This document shows, piece by piece, positions 10,211 to 18,985 of a stretch of DNA of 64,000 nucleotides. This DNA comes from an uncultured Alphaproteobacteria bacterium. GTDB taxonomy: Bacteria; Pseudomonadota; Alphaproteobacteria; HIMB59. The translations under genes and the position numbers were made by a program. Each line of letters opens with the position of its first letter. The first letter of the stretch is position 1. The notes beneath the pieces are model-generated. The model saw only the letters and a list, made by a program, of their open reading frames with translations. It did no database searches and was not told the origin of the DNA. The stretch lies in assembly GCA_902527545.1 (NCBI GenBank), contig CABZPR010000001.1, positions 1 through 64,000 on the forward strand. The letters run 5' to 3'.

Positions 10211-11149
10211 ATGGTGGGGGAAAGAGGTTATTACAGGCTAATTTTGGGTCGTCAGCACGTCCACTTTGATGAGTGCTACAATAATAATTTTATCGGGGTA
10301 AGTTTTGGGGTCGACGTCGACCTTAGTGGCGACTTACCTGATAACTGGAGAGACTTTAACAAGAAATACATCCCCATTTACCAAAATAAGAACCCTGATA
10401 AATCTAAAGTTACAGCTGGACTAGCCTGTGGCGCTATTCACACTGTGTCCAAAGGAATGGATATTGGCGATATTGTATTGTGTCCTAATGGGCAAGGGAA
10501 ATATTATATCGCTAGAATTGTGAGCAATTATATTTATCGGCCAAATAGCTCCCTGATCCATACGCGCGATGTAGAGTGGTTGAACTTATCAATTAATCGA
10601 TCAGATATGTCTCAAGAGTTACGAAACTCCACAGGCTCCATTGGGTCAATCTCTAATATTTCTAAATACAACACCGAAATTGAAAATTTCCTTAATGAAA
10701 ACTCTCAGATTAAAACTATTACAACAAACGATAAGTCTATTGAGGATCCATCAATGTTTGCACTTGAGAGACACTTAGAGGATTTTCTAGTAGCAAACTG
10801 GTCTCAAACTTCCCTAGCTCAAAATTATGATATCTATGAGGACGATGACTTATTCGGGCAGCAGTTTCAAACTGATACCGGTCCCATCGATATACTCGCT
10901 ATTAGTAAAGACAAAAAAGAATTATTAGTAATTGAACTTAAAAAAGGTAGGGCAAGCGATAGCGTTGTGGGTCAAATTCAAAGGTACATGGGTTACATCA
11001 AAGAAGAGTTTTTAGAAAGCGGCCAAGAGGTAAAAGGTGTTATCATTGCATTGGAGGATGATTTAAAACTAAAAAGAGCCCTAAGCGTGATAAAAGATAT
11101 TGAATTTTTCCGATACAAAATTAGTTTTGAATTACTCAAAGGCAATTGA
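10211..11149 (+). CDS. NucS-like PD-(D/E)xK nuclease with EVE/PUA-like N-terminal region
   Basis: Probable DNA nuclease of the defence island. Residues ~185-260 match the NucS/RecB-like PD-(D/E)xK core: E187, GPIDILA with D227, IELKKG with E242 and K244, and Q255 before RYMGY. The N-terminal ~120 residues, with YYRLILG, a conserved GDIVLCP turn and YYIARIVSNYIYRP, resemble EVE/PUA-type domains that read modified bases in type IV restriction enzymes; this part is judged by eye and is less sure. A modified-DNA-targeted endonuclease is the best guess. It stands 58 bases after the restriction operon, and its stop overlaps the TTG start of the next gene (TTGA), linking it to the helicase-nuclease. 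Confidence 0.72.
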   Translation: MVGERGYYRLILGRQHVHFDECYNNNFIGVSFGVDVDLSGDLPDNWRDFNKKYIPIYQNKNPDKSKVTAGLACGAIHTVSKGMDIGDIVLCPNGQGKYYIARIVSNYIYRPNSSLIHTRDVEWLNLSINRSDMSQELRNSTGSIGSISNISKYNTEIENFLNENSQIKTITTNDKSIEDPSMFALERHLEDFLVANWSQTSLAQNYDIYEDDDLFGQQFQTDTGPIDILAISKDKKELLVIELKKGRASDSVVGQIQRYMGYIKEEFLESGQEVKGVIIALEDDLKLKRALSVIKDIEFFRYKISFELLKGN

Positions 11150-14100
11150 GACAAAAAAATAATAATTTAATTTATAGCCCGACTGATATCTCCAATTTTG
11201 AGAAGTGTAATTTTATCACGGTCAATGAAATCAAGAACCTCACCACGCCTCTAGAGGTGAAGGAAACCACTGAAACGCTTAAAGAATTTATTAATCAGGG
11301 TATTGAAATAGAACAAAAATATATCCAAAAACTCATAGATAGCGGGGTAAATTTATTCGACATGTCAAAAGTCAAAAATTCTGACCGATTACAGAAAACA
11401 ATAGAGGCCATGAGAGAGGGCTTTGACTATATCTACCACCCTCTTTTTGAATATGAAAAGTGGATTGGGGAACCAGATTTATTAATTCGCGTAGATCAGC
11501 AATCCGCACTGGGGGATTATTCTTATATCCCTGCAGATATTAAACGAGCCAAAGAGCCCAAACAGGAAAATCTCACTCAGGTCTTATCGTATTGTTACTT
11601 GATAGAAAAAGTTCAGGAGACACTACCTAGCCACTTTCTTCTAATTAACGGAATTGAAAATAAAGAGTATGAGTTTGATATCACAAACTACTATGATGCT
11701 TACAGCCACCTAAGAGAGACATTTGAAAATTTTGTAAACAATCCAAACCTTGAAACACCTGAGCCTTGTGAGGCTTGCCGATTTTGTCAGTACCTTCCCA
11801 CTTGTAACTCCATCTGGTCAGATACTCACATTAAAAATGTTACGGGTATTACTAATCGACAAATTAAAAAGTTAAAAGGGAAGGCCTCAACTGTGGAGGA
11901 GCTGGCCCAAATAAATTTAACCACTGTCGATGGGATTGGAGATGAAACTTTAAAGAAATTAAAAAAGCAAGCATCCCTGCAATTAGAAAAAATTCAAACG
12001 GGCAATCCCAAATATCAATTCAAATCAATTACTCATGGGAAGGGCTTCTATCGGATCCCCCAGGCCCATCCCCAAGATATTTTTTTTGACTTAGAGGGAG
12101 ATCCCACTATTGATGGTGGTCACGAGTATCTTTTTGGTTATGTTTTGGATGGAAATTATACTGCCTTGTGGTCAACCGATTTATCGGAGGAGAAAGACCG
12201 ATTTCAAGAAATTATGGAATTTTTCAAAGATCATCTCCTAACAAACCCCCAAGCTCACATCTACCATTACAATCACTACGAAACGACAGCCCTCAAACGT
12301 ACTACACTGAAGTATGATGTTTGTGCTGATATTCTTGACTTTTTGCTTCGAAATGAGGCATTTGTTGATTTATATCCCGTCGTTCGAGAGTCGATTTTCA
12401 CCTCGGAGAAGGGTTTATCAATTAAGGACTTGGAGATCTTCTACATGCAAGATCGAACCGCCCTGGTCTCCAGTGGAATGGATAGCGTAGACATGTTTTT
12501 AAAATGGAAAGTAAAGCAGGATCTCCAGCTCTTACAGGAAATTGAAGACTACAATAAAGAAGACTGCCAATCAACACAGCTACTTAGAGATTGGCTTTTA
12601 GAAATTCAGCAAGAGTGGCAGCAGCAAGACAATATTGAGGACTTCCAATATCATGAGCAACCTAAGCAGCAGCCCTTCCAAAATGAGTATGATGAAGAGT
12701 ATGTCAATACGTATCGAGGTGTTCACGATCAGCAGCATATCGATGACTACACACGTAACTTAATTGCCGATACCTTAGAGTATCACCGGCGCGAACAGAA
12801 GAGTGAGTGGTGGAGATATTTTGCAAAAGAAAAATTTGACTTCACAGAATTACTCGATGACATGGAATGCATTGGTGGACTTCAAAAAGTTCAGGTAATA
12901 AGTGGAGAAAAGGGAAAACAGTACTACGAATATCAATACCCCTACCAAGAATTTAAAATTAAGGAAGGTAGCGATCTTACCAATATTGACGGACTAAAAG
13001 GAATAGGAACTTTGGAGAGTGCTGACTTTAACAATCAGCGCATTATCATAGAGGCCTACAAAAAAATTACGTCATTGCCGGATGTGATGGATGTTACAAC
13101 TGGAATTCCCATAGATCCCAAAAATTTAAGGGCTGCCCTGTATCGCTTTGCTCGGTCATTTATTACTCAGGATGGAAGATTCTCCTGCACACTTCAACTC
13201 CTCACCCATAAAATTCCAAGATTTAGTAATGGCTATCAATTAAAAGAATTTCTAAATGAAAATATCGTCGAAAATGTCAAAGAGGCGATCGCCAATTTGC
13301 ATCACTCCTATCTCTTTATTCAGGGACCTCCAGGTACGGGCAAGACTTATGTGACCGCCCACGCCATTGTCCACCTTCTTCAAAATCACAAAAAAATCGC
13401 TATAACTAGTAATTCTCATAAGGCCATCAATAATGTCTTGGAGTGGGTTGATCGAATAGCAGACCAAATTAACTTCTCTTATTCGGGTCTAAAGAAATAT
13501 TCCAGTAAAAGTAAAGACAGCAAATACGAAAGTAATAACATCGAGTCAAAGAGTGCCATTAAACATCTACCCGAAGACCTCAACTTATTTGCGGCTACTA
13601 AATTTGAATTTTCCAAAGAGGCTTATGAGGAGGCATTTGAGTATTTATTTATTGATGAGGCGGGACAGCTGGCTGTCCCCGATGTCATTGCCAGTACCAC
13701 TTGTGCAAAAAACTTAGTTTTGATTGGCGATCCTCGCCAACTGGATAATCCCTCTGATATTACCCATCCAGGAGACAGCGGACTATCCGTATTAGATTTT
13801 ATTTTGGGAGAGAAAAATACTGTCCCTCCCAATCTTGGCATATTTCTATCTACCACAAGAAGAATGAGATCAGAAATCACACCCTTTATCTCTGAGAGTT
13901 TTTACGACTCCCGATTAAATTCCCATCCAACTACTGACCAGAGGTCATTAAAATTAGAGGGAAACCCTCTCCCCCGAAATAGTGGGATAGTATTAGTAGA
14001 GATGGAACACCAAGACAATGCTCAAAGCTCAAAAGAGGAAATTGAGGTAATTGCTAAATTATACTCCTACTTCTTAACTCAAAAATTTATTGATGAGGGT

Positions 14101-14478
14101 GTTGAAAGAGATATTTCGGCAGATGATATTTTAGTTGTAGCCCCCTATAACGTTCAAGTTAATCTCATTCAAAAAAAACTACCCGAGGGAAACAGAACAG
14201 GAACAGTTGACAAATTTCAGGGGCAGGAAGCCCCTATCTCCATTCTCTCTATGACCTCCTCAGATGGAGATAACGCACCGAGAGGAATTAATTTTTTAAT
14301 GAATGAGGCAAGATTGAATGTTGCTGTATCTAGAGCTCAATGTTTATCAGTAATTTTGATCAATAAAGAGCTTTTCAACGTCCATATCAATAACATCAAT
14401 CAATTTAAATTGAAAAATAATTTTTTAAAATTAAAGCAAAAATCAAGTGTGATTGAAGTTAATAAATTAAATTTATAG
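11146..14478 (+). CDS. TM0106-type RecB-like nuclease / RNase H-like / SF1 helicase protein
   Basis: A 1110-residue multidomain nuclease-helicase. (1) A Cas4/RecB-like nuclease at ~1-225, with GEPDLL (109-113), ADIK (130-133) and iron-sulfur ligands C21, C211, C214 and C220. (2) A helix-hairpin-helix stretch at ~230-280. (3) An RNase H-like (YprB-type) 3'-5' exonuclease starting at FFDLEGDP (313-320). (4) A Dna2/Upf1-type SF1 helicase with Walker A GPPGTGKT near 726 and FIDEAGQL near 835, plus late motifs DKFQGQE and NVAVSRAQ. The start is TTG, overlapping the NucS-like stop. This architecture is known in scattered bacteria without a settled function; here it sits in a defence context. Confidence 0.88.
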   Translation: MRQKNNNLIYSPTDISNFEKCNFITVNEIKNLTTPLEVKETTETLKEFINQGIEIEQKYIQKLIDSGVNLFDMSKVKNSDRLQKTIEAMREGFDYIYHPLFEYEKWIGEPDLLIRVDQQSALGDYSYIPADIKRAKEPKQENLTQVLSYCYLIEKVQETLPSHFLLINGIENKEYEFDITNYYDAYSHLRETFENFVNNPNLETPEPCEACRFCQYLPTCNSIWSDTHIKNVTGITNRQIKKLKGKASTVEELAQINLTTVDGIGDETLKKLKKQASLQLEKIQTGNPKYQFKSITHGKGFYRIPQAHPQDIFFDLEGDPTIDGGHEYLFGYVLDGNYTALWSTDLSEEKDRFQEIMEFFKDHLLTNPQAHIYHYNHYETTALKRTTLKYDVCADILDFLLRNEAFVDLYPVVRESIFTSEKGLSIKDLEIFYMQDRTALVSSGMDSVDMFLKWKVKQDLQLLQEIEDYNKEDCQSTQLLRDWLLEIQQEWQQQDNIEDFQYHEQPKQQPFQNEYDEEYVNTYRGVHDQQHIDDYTRNLIADTLEYHRREQKSEWWRYFAKEKFDFTELLDDMECIGGLQKVQVISGEKGKQYYEYQYPYQEFKIKEGSDLTNIDGLKGIGTLESADFNNQRIIIEAYKKITSLPDVMDVTTGIPIDPKNLRAALYRFARSFITQDGRFSCTLQLLTHKIPRFSNGYQLKEFLNENIVENVKEAIANLHHSYLFIQGPPGTGKTYVTAHAIVHLLQNHKKIAITSNSHKAINNVLEWVDRIADQINFSYSGLKKYSSKSKDSKYESNNIESKSAIKHLPEDLNLFAATKFEFSKEAYEEAFEYLFIDEAGQLAVPDVIASTTCAKNLVLIGDPRQLDNPSDITHPGDSGLSVLDFILGEKNTVPPNLGIFLSTTRRMRSEITPFISESFYDSRLNSHPTTDQRSLKLEGNPLPRNSGIVLVEMEHQDNAQSSKEEIEVIAKLYSYFLTQKFIDEGVERDISADDILVVAPYNVQVNLIQKKLPEGNRTGTVDKFQGQEAPISILSMTSSDGDNAPRGINFLMNEARLNVAVSRAQCLSVILINKELFNVHINNINQFKLKNNFLKLKQKSSVIEVNKLNL

Positions 14479-14501
14479 CTAGTGTTTTATTTGCTGTTTT
14501 T

Positions 14502-15917
14502 TTAATCATCCTTTATAAGTTTCGATGATTTGCGGATACTATCGCTAATAATTTCAGGTTTTTTATTTTTATCAACTATTGCTGAGGGGTAAAATTTTGA
14601 GATCTCTTCAAATTTAGGCATTACTTTGGAGTCCATACTTCCTATAAATTTATTATAATTGCTTGAAGTTTTTTCAATGCTGTCACCTAAACTGGCTATG
14701 TGTGATGACATAGTTTGAAACCTTTTATATAACTCAGAACCTATATCAACTATCTTTGAGACTTCTTTTGACTGTTTATGAGAGGCCCACATTTTTTTTA
14801 TCATAGTCACCATCATTAATAATCCAGTTGGGCCTACAATTATAATATTTAACTTTAAAGAGTCCTGATACAACTTCTTATCATTTTGAAGAGATGAATA
14901 AAAAATACTTTCCTCAGGTATAAACATTAAAACCTCTGGTAAACTTCCTTTAATTTTTTTAAAATACTCTTTTTTTGAGAGTGCTTGCATATGATTTCTA
15001 ATCTTTGCTGCATTTTTTTGTAAGTAACTATTCCTTGCGGCTTCATCGTTTGTTTCCATTGCACTCAGGTAGTCCTGAATTGAAACTTTCGAGTCTACTG
15101 CTAATTTTAAGTCACCAGGAATATTTACAATACAGTCAGGTCTTAAACCCTCCTCATCAGTGGTTGCCTGCATATCATAATCGACACCTTCTGACATATT
15201 CATCATATCTAAGATATTTTTTAATTTTTCCTCCCCCCATCTACCAGCTGACTGTGAAGATCCTTTTAAAGCATTTGTTAATTTTGAAGTTTCTGATATT
15301 GCCTTTTCATGGGTGGACTTAACATCAGATAATACCGATCCAAAATTTGTAAAATCCTCTTTATAAGACTTAACAAAATTTAGATTAGTGCTTTTTAAAT
15401 CAGTCATTAACTGTTCAATTGGATTAATCATTTCCTCTAAATTTTTTGTTGCTAATTTATTTTTATTTTCAAAGAAATTTTCAAATTGCTCCCTAAAACT
15501 GTTACTGACGTTATCAAGAGTCTTATTTGAAGTATTTTGAAACTGTGTTCCTAAATATTCTTTTAATTGTTCAACAATATTATCTCTTTCAATTTTGAGG
15601 TTTTCTATTTGTTCTTGTTTTTCTTTTAATGCTTGATTGATTTGTTCATCTTTCTCTTTTAACAAAGAATTAAAATTCTTCTCTTTTTCTTGCATGAGGA
15701 TTTCTTTATTGCTGATTTCTTGATGATAAAGACTGTCTTTATTCTCAATATCTTTCCTTAGTGAGTTATTCTCGAGTTTTAAATCTTCAATAGCGCCTTC
15801 TTGGCTGGGGTCACTTGGGTTACTTTTAGATTTTCTAAACCACAGAAAAATTATACAGACTACCAAAAAAAAAATTATGATGAATGAAAAACTTTGAGAA
15901 GTTAAATTCATATGCAA
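14502..15917 (-). CDS. rmuC: DNA recombination protein RmuC
   Basis: RmuC limits rearrangements at inverted repeats, and its core is a PD-(D/E)xK-like fold. The protein has an N-terminal membrane anchor at about residues 10-27, a long coiled coil (~40-115) rich in Lys and Glu, and the RmuC domain from about 190 on, with AGRWGEEKL, GLRPDCIVNIPGDLKLAVDSKVSI and LMFIPEESIFYSSL all recognisable. The length of 471 is ordinary. It is convergent with the helicase gene, separated by 23 bases, and its AT-rich composition matches the host genome better than the island does, so it probably belongs to the core. Confidence 0.93.
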   Translation of the reverse strand: MHMNLTSQSFSFIIIFFLVVCIIFLWFRKSKSNPSDPSQEGAIEDLKLENNSLRKDIENKDSLYHQEISNKEILMQEKEKNFNSLLKEKDEQINQALKEKQEQIENLKIERDNIVEQLKEYLGTQFQNTSNKTLDNVSNSFREQFENFFENKNKLATKNLEEMINPIEQLMTDLKSTNLNFVKSYKEDFTNFGSVLSDVKSTHEKAISETSKLTNALKGSSQSAGRWGEEKLKNILDMMNMSEGVDYDMQATTDEEGLRPDCIVNIPGDLKLAVDSKVSIQDYLSAMETNDEAARNSYLQKNAAKIRNHMQALSKKEYFKKIKGSLPEVLMFIPEESIFYSSLQNDKKLYQDSLKLNIIIVGPTGLLMMVTMIKKMWASHKQSKEVSKIVDIGSELYKRFQTMSSHIASLGDSIEKTSSNYNKFIGSMDSKVMPKFEEISKFYPSAIVDKNKKPEIISDSIRKSSKLIKDD

Positions 15918-16076
15918 AGTATATAGTTTTCATTAAATTATTTCAAAATTATTGAGTATTGATCTTGAAAAAAATTCTTGAGATAATAAATTAACTTAAT
16001 TGCATCAACTAGGTATTTAAAGATGTAATTGATGAAGCAAAAAATTCATAAAAATAAAAAAAATTTTTTAAATTAA

Positions 16077-16439
16077 ATGAGCAAAGCAATAGATAGCATA
16101 TACAGGATGTTTGATTATTTTACAGGTCGTTCCGAACCTGAAGATAGAGAGGAATATCTTGATGCATTAAGTTGTTGTTTTAATCTCCAGTTACCTTGGA
16201 GAATTGATGAAGATTTCAAAAAAAATAAAGAACTAGACCAAGAGATACCGATGAAGTTTAAGAAATGGCTCTGTGAGAAGCTTATTGAAGAGGACGGAGA
16301 GGTGCAAATTGGTAAAGAATTTTACGGTAATAAGGAGCCATTTAAAAATCTACCTGAAAGATATTTCTATGACGACTCTTCCCTCATGGATGCCCTCAAA
16401 AGACTTGCGGAAGCACAAGCAAAAGATAAGTTAAATTAA
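16077..16439 (+). CDS. Small acidic conserved-looking protein, function unknown
   Basis: A 120-residue soluble protein without signal peptide or membrane segment. I do not recognise the family. It is acidic, mostly helical by look, with an aromatic N-terminus (SIYRMFDYFTGR) and a CC pair at about 33-34. It stands alone on the plus strand, after about 160 bases of very AT-rich non-coding DNA that probably contains its promoter, and overlaps the end of the convergent FtsB-like gene by four bases. No ribosome site is obvious upstream. Confidence 0.7.
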   Translation: MSKAIDSIYRMFDYFTGRSEPEDREEYLDALSCCFNLQLPWRIDEDFKKNKELDQEIPMKFKKWLCEKLIEEDGEVQIGKEFYGNKEPFKNLPERYFYDDSSLMDALKRLAEAQAKDKLN

Positions 16440-16720
16440 TCTAATTTTAAAAGAGACTCTCCTTTTTCTGGTTCAGAAAATTGTTTTGAGAGTTCATCTA
16501 AAAAATCATCTTTCTCATAATATAAAGCTTTTAAATCCATATCGACAGCTAGTGACTTTTGCTTCAGGTTATAATGAAAGTCTTGAAACAATTTTAATTC
16601 AAACTTATTGATCAAATAGTTTTGTATATTATATCTTCCGTTAAAAATGTGATAAGTGAGATAAAAGAGAAAAAAAATAAAAAACAAATTTAGAACTAAT
16701 TTTGAACCAAAAAACCTCAT
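16436..16720 (-). CDS. Small bitopic membrane protein, probably FtsB/DivIC family
   Basis: A 94-residue protein with one N-terminal membrane segment (~8-25), then YHIFNGRYNIQNYLINKFEL and a coiled-coil-like stretch ending in YYEKDDFLDELSKQ. This layout (short cytoplasmic tail, one membrane span, a YH-x-x-x-G-xx-G-like turn, coiled coil, then a conserved end of about 15 residues) is that of alphaproteobacterial FtsB-like septum proteins, which link FtsL to FtsQ in the divisome. The sequence match is weak and the usual eno/pdhA neighbourhood is absent, so the assignment is tentative. Confidence 0.5.
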   Translation of the reverse strand: MRFFGSKLVLNLFFIFFLFYLTYHIFNGRYNIQNYLINKFELKLFQDFHYNLKQKSLAVDMDLKALYYEKDDFLDELSKQFSEPEKGESLLKLD

Positions 16721-16818
16721 AACTTTTCTTGATTTGATTTAACATTATGTCTCTAGACAGTTATATTGGCTGTAGGTATTTATCTGTTGATAATGTGTGA
16801 ATAATTTAATTGATAAAA

Positions 16819-17355
16819 CTAATTAATTGCGCAAAGTGTATGAGCCTCATGTAACTTATTATCTATATTCTCAAAATTCCATTGTTCTTCAGGTATGTCA
16901 AAATACTTTGCGTAAACTTTTTGTATGGTCATCTTCATTAAATTGTCTTCTAACATATCCTCATTCATTTTGATGAATTCTTTTGAAAGTGGAATATTTT
17001 GTGCTACATAAATACCTGCAATCTCACCTAGTCCAAATGGTGATGTAAATGCAACACTACCTAATATCTCTTGGCCACCAAAATTTAAATGAATTTGTTG
17101 ATCTTCAAAAATTTCATTTAAAGGCGATGGGTTATCCTGCATGGTGTAAATGAAGAAAAAAACATTAAACCTGCAACCATTATTCTTATCAAAATTAAAA
17201 TGAATATTATTTCCATGTTGGATTTCACCATTTTTTTTTAAAGTGATAAAATTTTCATCTTGGTCTATTTGCCATGGATCAGCCAAAGTAAAATTTGGTG
17301 TCATCCAAATTGAGAAAATTAAAATGTATTTAAATATCAAATTTAAATAATACAT
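16819..17355 (-). CDS. Secreted protein of unknown function (paralogue A)
   Basis: Exported protein of about 178 residues with an N-terminal hydrophobic signal ending near FTLADP. The ATG at 17355 overlaps the stop of the zinc-ribbon gene (TAATG), so I prefer it to the in-frame TTG at 17364. No known domain. It shares a sparse pattern with the proteins at 18154-18762 and 21263-21790: an early W, an I-x-F strand, a D/K-x-N-x-C turn followed by aromatic residues, and a lone cysteine near the C-terminus that could pair with it. I read the three as divergent members of one periplasmic family. Confidence 0.75.
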   Translation of the reverse strand: MYYLNLIFKYILIFSIWMTPNFTLADPWQIDQDENFITLKKNGEIQHGNNIHFNFDKNNGCRFNVFFFIYTMQDNPSPLNEIFEDQQIHLNFGGQEILGSVAFTSPFGLGEIAGIYVAQNIPLSKEFIKMNEDMLEDNLMKMTIQKVYAKYFDIPEEQWNFENIDNKLHEAHTLCAIN

Positions 17356-17768
17356 TAGTCCCAAAGTATTCCCAGTAAGACTTTAAGATCCTGCTGATGA
17401 CATTTGGGACAACACAAATCTGGGATAGTTTCATTTTCATTATCCTCTGGCATATACTCTCTCGCCTTTTGACATGAACGACAATAAGAATCTGTTTGAA
17501 ATATAAGATCTCCTTGTTGGTTATACAATATAAGGTGACACTTATTTTCTAATGAGTGGCAATTACTACACTGATAAAGAGAGTAGCCTCGTGAATAGTG
17601 GGTATGAATTTGTTTACGGTGTTTTAAGAGTTGTACTGTTTTTTTATCATTACCTCTAAGTGCATGGAGTATGTCGTCAATGTTTCCAAATAAAAAGCCA
17701 ACTCCCATTGTGATCTCTTCAGATTTGTACTCACATTTTTGACATTCAATAAAATAACTATGACCCAT
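17355..17768 (-). CDS. Zinc-ribbon protein with four CxxC pairs
   Basis: About 137 residues. Four CxxC knuckles are spread through it: ECQKCEY, QCSNCHS, YCRSCQK and CCPKCHQ, enough for two zinc ribbons. The frame is open upstream to 17885, but that extension runs straight through a tRNA-like element, so I chose the ATG at 17768. No catalytic motif is seen; a nucleic-acid or protein-binding zinc module is likely. It overlaps the secreted protein downstream (TAATG), so the two share an mRNA. Confidence 0.7.
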   Translation of the reverse strand: MGHSYFIECQKCEYKSEEITMGVGFLFGNIDDILHALRGNDKKTVQLLKHRKQIHTHYSRGYSLYQCSNCHSLENKCHLILYNQQGDLIFQTDSYCRSCQKAREYMPEDNENETIPDLCCPKCHQQDLKVLLGILWD

Positions 17769-17810
17769 AAGAGGTATTATAAGTTTTTTTGAAAACTCCC
17801 AAAATAGTTT

Positions 17811-17900
17811 TGGTGCAGCCGGATCAGGAGTCGAACCTGCATCTTCCCTTCCCGCAAGAAATCTCAGTGTGGGACGCTTTTCCATTTAAGCTAAGGCCGC
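17811..17900 (-). tRNA. Aberrant tRNA-like element ending in encoded CCA
   Basis: On the minus strand, 90 bases fold partly as a tRNA. The acceptor GCGGCC pairs with GGCTGC (one G-T), followed by discriminator A and an encoded CCA. The D arm is textbook: T8, A9, stem GCTT/AAGC, G18G19, A21. The T loop is TTCGACT on stem CAGG/CCTG. Two parts are wrong for a canonical tRNA. The T stem continues past a bulged G with GAT/ATC and leaves no room for a normal junction. The anticodon region is a 7-pair arm (TCCCACA/TGCGGGA, one A-C) with an 11-base loop instead of 5 pairs and 7 bases. No anticodon can be assigned. Either a decayed tRNA gene or an unusual cloverleaf. Confidence 0.5.
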
Positions 17901-17929
17901 ATAGGTAAATTTTAATATCATTGATAATT

Positions 17930-18157
17930 TTATTTTCCATATTTAGGAACTACCGGGGGCTCGGGCTCCTCTGGCAAAGTACATTGCTCTTTGTTAGCAG
18001 GTAATTCATCAAAAGGGCGTGTTACCCAAATGTGTGAAAAAATAATATCCCCGTTTTCATTTTGAAAGCATTTCTTACCAAAATGAAGTTGACTGTGATT
18101 TTGCTCATTTGCAACATACAAGAATAAAAATGCTGATATAAAATGTAAAAAAGTCAT
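17930..18157 (-). CDS. Small secreted protein, unknown
   Basis: A 75-residue product with a hydrophobic N-terminus (~3-17) that looks like a signal peptide, two cysteines (GKKCFQ and EQCTLP) and a proline-rich tail (PEEPEPPVVPKYGK). Its ATG overlaps the stop of the preceding secreted-protein gene (ATGA), which argues that it is really translated. No family recognised. It ends just upstream of the tRNA-like element. Confidence 0.6.
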   Translation of the reverse strand: MTFLHFISAFLFLYVANEQNHSQLHFGKKCFQNENGDIIFSHIWVTRPFDELPANKEQCTLPEEPEPPVVPKYGK

Positions 18158-18762
18158 GTTTTTATTTTTAATCCTTTCTGAGAATTGTTTAGGCTAGCCG
18201 AAATCGGATCAGGTATTTTTTTGCAATGCCCGAGAGCTCTGTCCATCGCTTCCTCTACTTTTGGCATGGCCCACTGAATTGTAGGCAAGTCTATGAATGT
18301 TCTTAAAGCTACTGGCTCCTCAAAAGGAACATCAGTGACTGTTAAGCGAGAGCGTTTATGAAAAGTATAATATTCTTTAATCGTTTCATGATTGTATGAA
18401 CCCATACCTATTAAAATCATGTGCCCATTCTTGTATGGATATATGTCATGCACCATTCCGGTGGTTGAATGACCATTTTCACTGAGTTCAATTTCTTTAT
18501 CTAATAATTTTGTAAGATCAGGGTGAGCTGATAAGGTAAATAATTCAAAGAATTGAAGTACACGATCACAATTATTTTTGGTCATAACAAAAATAATATT
18601 TTCTGAATCTTCAACATCACCACTACGTTCAATTGCAATAATTTCCTCTTCCAACAATTGAATATTCCAACCATGAAATTTTTCTAAAGTCATCGCTGAA
18701 CTTAAGGAAACGATAAATTGAGAGGCAATTATTAATATTGAGTATTTTCCTCTTTGTACCAC
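18154..18762 (-). CDS. Secreted protein of unknown function (paralogue B)
   Basis: About 200 residues if started at the GTG at 18762, which puts a signal peptide (GKYSILIIASQFIVSLSSA) at the N-terminus. The frame stays open to 18939, but the extra 59 residues are basic, low-complexity and unlike a coding start. No ribosome site decides the matter; an ATG 23 codons later would remove the signal. It shares the W-x-I strand, TKNNC turn and C-terminal cysteine (LGHCKKI) with the proteins at 16819-17355 and 21263-21790. The stop overlaps the ATG of the small secreted protein downstream. Confidence 0.6.
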   Translation of the reverse strand: MVQRGKYSILIIASQFIVSLSSAMTLEKFHGWNIQLLEEEIIAIERSGDVEDSENIIFVMTKNNCDRVLQFFELFTLSAHPDLTKLLDKEIELSENGHSTTGMVHDIYPYKNGHMILIGMGSYNHETIKEYYTFHKRSRLTVTDVPFEEPVALRTFIDLPTIQWAMPKVEEAMDRALGHCKKIPDPISASLNNSQKGLKIKT

Positions 18763-18985
18763 GGCTAATTTACAGGAGGATGGGATTAGCCGCAGCACAG
18801 AAAGGAACCATGAAAAAACCAACTCAATTTTTCCTCTCCCTTTTTTTTGTTTGTCATTTATTAACCTGGTAGGAAATGACTTAGAGAAGGAGTAACTAGA
18901 AAACAGAAAGGAAGAGAGAGGTCTTTGCACTAAAGACAAAGATATTAATTTTTAAAAATAAAGATTGGGAAAAGATTATGAAATT

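Noticed and set aside
17769-17885. N-terminal extension of the zinc-ribbon gene (MEKRPTLRF...)
   Set aside because: These 39 codons are a reading of the tRNA-like element and its flank, so the later ATG at 17768 is preferred.
17811-17900. Interpretation of the tRNA-like element as tmRNA, or as a piece of the two-part tmRNA of alphaproteobacteria
   Set aside because: It has a canonical D stem and its 5' acceptor strand precedes the CCA end within 90 bases, unlike a permuted tmRNA, and there is no tag reading frame.
17811-17900. Interpretation as a class II tRNA (Leu, Ser, Tyr) or tRNA-Sec
   Set aside because: No 5-pair, 7-base-loop anticodon arm with T33 can be drawn in any register, and no separate variable arm remains; a UCA anticodon is also absent.
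18810-18872. Twenty-residue signal-like peptide on the plus strand opposite the N-terminal extension of the 18154 gene
   Set aside because: It has AAAGGA close upstream and a hydrophobic run after MKKPTQ, but stops after 20 residues; the spacing is too short and no mature part follows.
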